Assembly (NCBI RefSeq): GCF_014199325.1
Contig: NZ_JACIJJ010000002.1
Span: forward strand, 620,001-684,000
Direction of reading: 5' to 3'
DNA length: 64,000 bases
From: Sphingomonas yantingensis
GTDB taxonomy: Bacteria > Pseudomonadota > Alphaproteobacteria > Sphingomonadales > Sphingomonadaceae
In this document: positions 58,526 through 64,000 of the stretch, piece by piece
How the letters are laid out: each line of letters begins with the position of its first letter
Numbering within the stretch: the first letter of the stretch is position 1
The notes under the pieces: generated by a model
Seen by the model: the letters and a program-made list of their open reading frames with translations, nothing else
What the model was told of the DNA's origin: nothing
Database searches by the model: none
Made by a program: the position numbers and the translations under genes

Positions 58526-61420
58526 TCAGAAGATCGCGTAGGTCAGGTTCACGAGGAAGTTGCGCCCGAACGTCTCACGCCGCGTGGTCAGCCCGCTGGC
58601 CGCGTCGGTATAGACGTCGCGCTGGTTGGTCAGGTTCTGCGCCTGGAACGACAGGCGCAGATGGTCGAGATAGTCGATGTTGGTATTGGCGAAGTCGAAG
58701 CCGATCTGCGCATCGACCAGCGTCTGGCCCGAACGGTTGGCCGGCGAGATCGAGTTGCTGCCGCCGCGATCCTCCGACAGCCAGGACGAGCGGTTGTTGG
58801 CGGAGACGCGCGCCGAGAAGCCCGACTTCTCGAAATACGCCGTCCCCTGGAACACCCGCGCAGACAGGCCCGGGATGCGCGAACCGTCGTCGAGCTTGCC
58901 GTCGGTGAACGCCGCGCCGCCGGTCAGGCCGAACCCGTCGAGCGCGCTGACGAAGCGGCCGAACGGCAGCGACGCCTGAAGCTCGATCCCCTTCACCTTG
59001 CCCTTCAGCCCGCCGACATAGGTCGTGTTCAGCCCCTGGAACGTCGCAGGGGTGTAGATGGTCTGGCCGTCGCTGCTGACCGCCTGGTGATAGCCGGGAA
59101 TGTAGAATTCGCGGAAATCACGGATGGTCGTGGTCTGGACGTTCCAGTTCTTCAGATCCTTGTAGAAGGCCGAGATCGACACGAACCCGTCGCTGGCGAA
59201 ATAATATTCGTAGCTGAGGTCGGCCTGATCGGCCTCGTAGGGACGAAGCTGCGCATTACCTGAACGCGAGGTCCAAGGGCCAAGTTCGGGATTGGTGTTG
59301 GTAACGTTGGCGACGTTGTTCGAGAACTTCACCGAAGAGCCGGGGTTCAGGAAGTCGATGCGCGGCCGGCTGACGACTTTTGCCAGCGCGAAGCGGATCG
59401 TGTGGCCGCCGCCCAGATCGAAATTGGTGTTCAGGCTGGGCAGGACGCGCGTGTACTTGGCGCCGTCCTCGACCGGGTTGGCGCGGACGCGCAGGTTGGA
59501 GACGACGAGCGCGTCGAAGCCTGTCGCGCGCTGGTTGGTGATAAGGCCCTGAACGCCGACATTGCCGAACATGCGAACCCCGCCGAGGTCGCTTTCGAAC
59601 TCGGCCTTCACCGACGGCTGCCAGACGGTTTCCTTGATCGAATAGGTATCGCCAAGGCGGTCGGGCTCGAGCGCGCCGGCATCCCAGCGGCGATAGAAGT
59701 CGCTGTTGATGAGGCCGAGCGCGTCATAGGCGACGACGTTGCCGAGGCCGGCCCAGTTGAGATCGGCAAGGCCGTTGCGCGAATCCTCGGGCACCGGGCC
59801 GTCCGACGGATAGGTCTGGGCAGTGAGGAAGAAGCCCTGGTTGACCTTGGACTTCTTGTGATCCGAATAGCGGAGCGCGACGTTGATCGACTTCAGGAAG
59901 CCGCCGTCGAAGCGGTACGCCGCCTCGAGCCGCGCGGCGTTCAGATATTCGTCGAAGCGCGCGGTGTTGACGAAGCCGTCCTGCGCCTGTGCGAAGCCGA
60001 TGCCGGCCGCGCGCGCGGCGGGGGTGTTGAGTTCGGTGATCGGCGCGAGGCTGCCGCCCCACGACTGTGGGCCGGCGAGCTTGACGCGGTTATAGTCGTC
60101 GAAGCTCTGGCTGTTGTTCGAGAAGAGCAGCCCCTCGTCGGTATAGGTCCAGGTGCGGATGTTGTTCGCGCCCTGCGTCGCGAGGCCCGCACGGCCAAGG
60201 CCGGCATAGCTTTCCGCGCGGGTGTCGCTCTTCTTGCTTTCCGAACGCGACACGTCGAGCGTGAGGTCGAGGTTCGACGACGCCTTCCACGCCAGGTTGC
60301 CGCCGAACACCTTGAGGTCGCCGGTCTTGTCGAGCGGATCGCTGCGGATGACCGAGTTGAAGCCGGTCGTGCGCGCCGAGGTGACGGTCGTGCTGTTGGA
60401 GGCGAGCACGCCGCTGCCGTCGGCGGCCACCGGCAGCGCCTCGATGAAGCCGCGCGAAATGCCCTGGTCGGCGAAATTGATGTAGAGGGCGTCGAACGTC
60501 GCGGTGAACGCATCGCTCGGCCGGTACTGGAACACGCCGGCGATGGTATCGCGCTTCAGCACGCGCGAGCGCGAGGAGATGTCGATGCCCTGCGCCACGT
60601 ACTTGCCGGCATTGGGGCCGGACGTGATCGCGTTCTTGTCATAGCCCCAGACGCTGAAGAAATCGTCCTGTACCGGCGAAGAAGTCGTCGCCGCGGTCAG
60701 CGCGATGCCGATCGTGTCGTCGGCGAACTTGTCGGTATAGGAGAGGGCAAAGCGATAGCCCTGGTCGTCGAAGTCGGGATTCTTCGACTTCATCCCGTTC
60801 TTTTCATAGGTGCCGTTGACGATCAGCGCGCGCGACCGCTCGAGCGGGCGAACGGTGCGGATGTCGACGGTGCCGCCGACGCCCATCGCAGTCAGGCCCG
60901 CATCGGGCGTCTTGTAGACGACGGCGGCGCTGACAATCTCGGCCGGGTAGAGGTCGTATTCGACGCCGCGATTGTCGCCGATGCCGATCAGCTCTCGCCC
61001 GTTGAGCGTGGTGCCGACAAAATCCTCGCGAAAACCGCGGACCGAGATGCCGCTGATGCGACCCGACCGGCGCTCGCCCGCCAGCCCGGCGAGGCGGCCG
61101 AGCGAATCGGCGACGCTCGACTGCGGCAGCTTGCCGATGTCCTCGGCCGACACGGCCTCAACCACCGAGCTGTTGTTGCGCTTGAGCGTCTGCGCGCGCT
61201 CGAGGCTGGCGCGAAGGCCGGTGACGACGATGTCCTGCGACGGATCGGGCGCGGCGGCGGCATCGGCGGCCTGGGTATCGCCGACCGGGGGCTGCGTCAC
61301 CGGCGCGGCCGGGTCGACGGGCGGCACGACGGTGCCAGTTGCGGTCTGTGCGTGAAGCGGTGCAGCCGCCAGCAGCGCGATGGCCGCGGTCGAGCAAGCA
61401 AGCAGGTGCCGTGAAGTCAT
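58526..61420 (-). CDS. TonB-dependent receptor (alpha-glucan locus)
   Basis: A 964-residue outer-membrane receptor from ATG 61420 (SD GGGGAGGGG). It has a Sec signal (MTSRHLLACSTAAIALLAAA), a Pro/Ala-rich linker, TonB box DIVVTGLRASL, plug domain (VVEAVSAEDIGKLPQSSVADS, GISVRGFREDF) and a beta-barrel ending in Phe (FLVNLTYAIF). A longer frame to 61492 has no signal peptide. It is divergent from the GH13 enzyme, with a palindrome between, so it probably imports maltodextrins or related alpha-glucans. Confidence 0.92.
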   Translation of the reverse strand: MTSRHLLACSTAAIALLAAAPLHAQTATGTVVPPVDPAAPVTQPPVGDTQAADAAAAPDPSQDIVVTGLRASLERAQTLKRNNSSVVEAVSAEDIGKLPQSSVADSLGRLAGLAGERRSGRISGISVRGFREDFVGTTLNGRELIGIGDNRGVEYDLYPAEIVSAAVVYKTPDAGLTAMGVGGTVDIRTVRPLERSRALIVNGTYEKNGMKSKNPDFDDQGYRFALSYTDKFADDTIGIALTAATTSSPVQDDFFSVWGYDKNAITSGPNAGKYVAQGIDISSRSRVLKRDTIAGVFQYRPSDAFTATFDALYINFADQGISRGFIEALPVAADGSGVLASNSTTVTSARTTGFNSVIRSDPLDKTGDLKVFGGNLAWKASSNLDLTLDVSRSESKKSDTRAESYAGLGRAGLATQGANNIRTWTYTDEGLLFSNNSQSFDDYNRVKLAGPQSWGGSLAPITELNTPAARAAGIGFAQAQDGFVNTARFDEYLNAARLEAAYRFDGGFLKSINVALRYSDHKKSKVNQGFFLTAQTYPSDGPVPEDSRNGLADLNWAGLGNVVAYDALGLINSDFYRRWDAGALEPDRLGDTYSIKETVWQPSVKAEFESDLGGVRMFGNVGVQGLITNQRATGFDALVVSNLRVRANPVEDGAKYTRVLPSLNTNFDLGGGHTIRFALAKVVSRPRIDFLNPGSSVKFSNNVANVTNTNPELGPWTSRSGNAQLRPYEADQADLSYEYYFASDGFVSISAFYKDLKNWNVQTTTIRDFREFYIPGYHQAVSSDGQTIYTPATFQGLNTTYVGGLKGKVKGIELQASLPFGRFVSALDGFGLTGGAAFTDGKLDDGSRIPGLSARVFQGTAYFEKSGFSARVSANNRSSWLSEDRGGSNSISPANRSGQTLVDAQIGFDFANTNIDYLDHLRLSFQAQNLTNQRDVYTDAASGLTTRRETFGRNFLVNLTYAIF

Positions 61421-61489
61421 CGATCCCCTCCCCATGGCGGCGTGCGCTCTCCGGCGGTGCCGCATCCGAGGATGGCATACGCAACGAAA

Positions 61490-61499
61490 CAATCGATTG
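61490..61499. promoter_or_regulatory. Perfect palindrome CAATCGATTG, candidate LacI-type operator
   Basis: A perfect 10-bp palindrome with central CG in the sequence AAACAATCGATTGCAAT, located between divergent TBDT and GH13 starts (61420 and 61550). A second near-palindrome, GCATACGTATAC, lies at about 61518-61529. Both fit a shared sugar-responsive repressor. Confidence 0.45.
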
Positions 61500-61549
61500 C
61501 AATACCCGCCTGTGGTGCATACGTATACCCAAAGTCAGGGGAGGAATTG

Positions 61550-63295
61550 ATGCGTATCATGCGCGCGCCGGGCGTTGCTCTTGCAGCCGCCGCAATCGTT
61601 TGCCAGCCGGCGATCGCCGGCCCCGGTTCGTCTCTGGGCCCCGCCGCGCGGGCGACACCCGCGCCCTGGTGGCAGCATGCGGTCATCTACGAAATCTATC
61701 CGCGCAGTTTCCAGGACAGCGACGGCGACGGGGTGGGCGACCTTCGCGGCATCACCAGCCGGCTCGACTATCTGAAGTCGTTGGGGCTCGACGCGATCTG
61801 GATCACGCCGTTCTTCAAGTCGCCGAACGCCGATTTCGGATATGACGTCTCCGACTATACCGCGATCGACCCTCAATATGGGACGATGGCCGACTGGGAC
61901 GAGCTGGTGGCCGAGGCGCGCAAGCGCGGCATCCGGGTGATGGTCGACCTGGTCGTCAACCACAGCTCGGCCGACCATGCGTGGTTCAAGGAGTCGCGCA
62001 GCTCACGCACCAATGCGAAGGCCGACTGGTACGTCTGGCGCGACGGCACGCCCGACACGCCGCCGACCAACTGGAAGTCGATCTTCGGCGGCCCGGCGTG
62101 GACCTGGGACCCGGGTCGCAAGCAGTGGTACTACCACATCTTCCTGCCCCAGCAGCCGGACCTCAACTGGCAGAACCCGGGCCTGAAGCAGGCGATGTTC
62201 GACGTGGTGCGCTTCTGGCTCGACCACGGGGCGGCGGGCTTCCGCCTCGACGCCACGCCCTATCTGTTCGAGGATACGAGCTGGCCGCAGGACAAGGATC
62301 CCGACGCCGATCCGGTCTGGCTGAAGCCCTATAACTCGCAGCTTCCCGGCACCAATCAGGTGCTGCGCGAGCTGCGCAAGGCCGTCGACGGCTATCCCGG
62401 CAACCCGGTGCTGCTCGGCGAAAGCTCGACCCGCTCGATCGAGCAGCTGCGCGCCGTCTATGGCCGGGACAAGGACGAGATCCACCTGCCGATGAACTTC
62501 CTCGTCGGCAACATGACGAGACTGGATGCTGCCGAACTGAAACGGCGGTACGACGAGGCAGCGACGAAGCTGGACGGGCTGACACCGGTGTCGTTCTTCA
62601 GTAACCACGACCAGTCGCGCCAGTGGAGCGAGTTCGGCGACGGACGGAACAACGACCGCATCGCCAAGATGTCGGCGGCGCTCACCATGCTAAATCCGGG
62701 CGTCGCGCTCCTCTATTACGGCGAGGAGATCGGCATGGGCGACGCCGACAAGGCGACGCTGGCCAAGGCGCCGATCGGGCCCAAGCGCCCGCGCACCGAC
62801 GATCGCGATCGCGCGCGCACGCCGATGCAGTGGAATGCGGGCGTCAATGCCGGCTTCACGCGCGGCACGCCCTGGCTACCGGTCGCCACCGGCTATCAGG
62901 CGCGCAACGTCGCGGCGGAGGACGGGAAGCCGGACTCGCTTCTGAACTGGTACCGGATGCTGGCGAAGCTACGACGGACCGATCCGGCGTTCCGCACCGG
63001 CCGCTATGTGCCGCTCGACAGCGGCGACCCTTCGGTCTTCGCCTTCGCGCGCGTCAATCCCGACGGCAGCGGCGCGATGGTCCTTGCCAATGTTGGCGCC
63101 GATCGCCGTACCGCGCGCCCCTCGGGACTGGCCGGCGTGACTCCGCAGGGCGCGGGTGCGACCTGCGCCTCGGGCAAGGCATTGCGGGGGCTAACGCTCC
63201 AGCCGCACGAAACCTGCATCGTCCGCTTTGGGCAGGGAAAGCGGAACTTCGGCTTTTGGCGCCTGAAGCGGCTTAAACCGCCGTTCGATCTCTGA
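61550..63295 (+). CDS. Secreted GH13 alpha-glucosidase/amylase-family enzyme
   Basis: A 581-residue GH13 protein with a Sec signal (MRIMRAPGVALAAAAIV). Catalytic set: nucleophile Asp in FRLDATPYL, acid/base Glu in VLLGESSTRS, transition-state Asp in FFSNHDQSR, with VIYEIYPRSFQDSDGDG and VMVDLVVNHSS regions of the oligo-1,6-glucosidase/alpha-glucosidase group. It acts on malto-oligosaccharides in the periplasm. An unusual basic C-terminal tail (FGFWRLKRLKPP) may come from the nearby rearrangement. GGGGAGGA precedes ATG 61550. Confidence 0.9.
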   Translation: MRIMRAPGVALAAAAIVCQPAIAGPGSSLGPAARATPAPWWQHAVIYEIYPRSFQDSDGDGVGDLRGITSRLDYLKSLGLDAIWITPFFKSPNADFGYDVSDYTAIDPQYGTMADWDELVAEARKRGIRVMVDLVVNHSSADHAWFKESRSSRTNAKADWYVWRDGTPDTPPTNWKSIFGGPAWTWDPGRKQWYYHIFLPQQPDLNWQNPGLKQAMFDVVRFWLDHGAAGFRLDATPYLFEDTSWPQDKDPDADPVWLKPYNSQLPGTNQVLRELRKAVDGYPGNPVLLGESSTRSIEQLRAVYGRDKDEIHLPMNFLVGNMTRLDAAELKRRYDEAATKLDGLTPVSFFSNHDQSRQWSEFGDGRNNDRIAKMSAALTMLNPGVALLYYGEEIGMGDADKATLAKAPIGPKRPRTDDRDRARTPMQWNAGVNAGFTRGTPWLPVATGYQARNVAAEDGKPDSLLNWYRMLAKLRRTDPAFRTGRYVPLDSGDPSVFAFARVNPDGSGAMVLANVGADRRTARPSGLAGVTPQGAGATCASGKALRGLTLQPHETCIVRFGQGKRNFGFWRLKRLKPPFDL

Positions 63296-63429
63296 TCGCC
63301 CCACAGCCACTGCGCGCCCTAAAGTCGGACGCTCAGCCGTAGATCGGCGCCACCGGTAAGCGAATAAAACTCATTCGGGTAGAGTCACGACCGACGAATA
63401 GTTCGAATTTTGCCCGTATCGGTAATGAC

Positions 63430-63705
63430 GTGCTCCCCTAAGATTCCTCCAGTCTGAGCTAGAGTCCTTCATGAAGGAGGACGACGATGAAGCGCAGCAG
63501 GTTCACCGAGGAGCAGATCATTGCGATCCTGCGGGAGCAGGAAGCTGGATCGAAGACGGCGGATGTGTGCCGCAAGCACGGCGTTAGCAGTGCGACGTTC
63601 TACAAATGGAAGGCGGCTTATGGCGGCGTGGACGTGTCGCAGGCGCGCAAGCTGAAGGTGCTTGAGGACGAGAACGCGCGACTGAAGCGGCTGCTGGCAA
63701 GCATG
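63430..63705 (+). mobile_element. IS3-family left-end fragment
   Basis: The leader before 63487 and the first 70 codons of OrfA are typical of an IS3-family left end, but the OrfA frame leaves IS3 sequence at about 63705 and OrfB is not found. The exact left terminus (about 63430) is uncertain. It is therefore a truncated or recombined element. Confidence 0.6.
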
Positions 63706-64000
63706 CACCTGATCGATGGTGAACCGTGCCCCGTCTGCGGGAGCCCGGAACACCCTTCGCCCGCGCACGGTGATGGCGATCCGCGCGCGCTCGAAACGGA
63801 GATGCGCGCCGCGCGCGAGCGCCTGGACAGTGCCGTGCGGGCAGCCGATCTCGGCGAAGCCGCGGTCACGACCGCCGAGACAGCGTTGGATGAGCGCGTC
63901 GGCGAGCTTGCCGCCCTGACTCAGCCGAAGTCGTCGACGGCCGACGCGGCGGGCGAAGTCGCACGCCTTCAAGGCGAACTGGACGCGCTCGGGGAGATCG
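63487..64000 (+). CDS. IS3 OrfA fragment fused in frame to an SbcC/Rad50-like zinc-hook region (3' end outside window)
   Basis: From ATG 63487 (GGAGGACG before it) the first ~73 residues are an IS3-type OrfA: MKRSRFTEEQIIAILREQE, HTH VCRKHGVSSATFYKWK, then a leucine-zipper-like KLKVLEDENARLKRLLA. With no stop the frame then reads MHLIDGEPCPVCGSPEHPS, the zinc-hook CxxC of SbcC/Rad50-like ATPases, followed by Ala/Glu-rich coiled coil to the window end. The SbcC N-terminal ATPase half is absent. It may be an expressed chimera, or the 3' part of a gene truncated by the IS. Confidence 0.65.
   Translation, partial: MKRSRFTEEQIIAILREQEAGSKTADVCRKHGVSSATFYKWKAAYGGVDVSQARKLKVLEDENARLKRLLASMHLIDGEPCPVCGSPEHPSPAHGDGDPRALETEMRAARERLDSAVRAADLGEAAVTTAETALDERVGELAALTQPKSSTADAAGEVARLQGELDALGEI

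Noticed and set aside
59402..61414. 670-residue plus-strand ORF opposite the TBDT
   Set aside because: The TBDT frame shows signal, TonB box, plug and C-terminal Phe; the antisense ORF shows none.
63319..63384. About 21 codons on the minus strand reading NEFYSLTGGADLRLSVRL
   Set aside because: It resembles the last strand of an outer-membrane barrel, perhaps a TBDT remnant next to the IS3 junction, but it is too short and bounded by a stop.
1..64000. CRISPR arrays, rRNA genes and complete tRNA genes
   Set aside because: No regularly spaced direct repeats, no rRNA-like conserved blocks and no full cloverleaf were seen; only the tRNA-Thr 3' half is present.

Overview
The window looks like a Sphingomonas-type alphaproteobacterium. 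The evidence is high GC content, large TonB-dependent receptors (TBDTs) paired with flavin-dependent 'tryptophan' halogenases, an exosortase-associated glycosyltransferase, a DUF6481 protein and a GTTC-N7-GTTC SOS box. The species cannot be named from sequence alone. No complete tRNA, rRNA or CRISPR array was seen.

Region 1 (1 to about 18,964) is the right part of a mosaic genomic island. It ends in the 3' half of a tRNA-Thr(CGT) gene (18920-18964), the expected attachment scar of a tyrosine integrase. It carries the tail of a type I restriction HsdR subunit, an AAA ATPase with a TOPRIM-like nuclease half, small lipoproteins, a DUF4230 protein, a tandem pair of paralogous small genes each behind a terminator-like hairpin, a RepA-like ATPase, a tyrosine integrase, a secreted nuclease, an EVE-like/HNH restriction endonuclease, a PD-(D/E)XK/DUF4268 nuclease, and a stop/start-overlapped operon of a large serine recombinase plus two ParB-like proteins, facing a putative regulator. 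Two degenerate copies of the integrase 3' end lie downstream of the intact gene, which suggests growth by repeated insertions.

Region 2 (about 19,000-32,600) is chromosomal backbone: an MBL-fold hydrolase, a second DUF4230 protein, nadA, a hybrid histidine kinase, topoisomerase IB and an MscS channel, a DJ-1/PfpI protein, an acyltransferase, an exosortase-type glycosyltransferase, and an S24/LexA-like regulator facing two small genes across an SOS box. Palindromic intergenic repeats lie around nadA.

Region 3 (about 32,600-50,400) is a polysaccharide-utilisation locus. A minus-strand operon (halogenase, degenerate halogenase, halogenase, halogenase, cupin, GH9) diverges from a large TBDT. GH10 and GH3 enzymes follow. 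Similar LacI-type operators precede the TBDT/halogenase pair and the GH10 gene. A methyltransferase-like/DUF6481 operon closes the region.

Region 4 (about 50,400-55,400) is a disturbed patch: a frameshifted J-domain gene, a gene cleanly split by an IS5-family element, and a divergent SDR/HxlR pair.

Region 5 (about 55,400-63,300) is a probable alpha-glucan locus: TBDT plus two halogenases in an operon, divergent from a secreted GH13 enzyme, with a palindrome between them. The window ends in an IS3 OrfA fragment that reads in frame into an SbcC/Rad50-like zinc-hook region.
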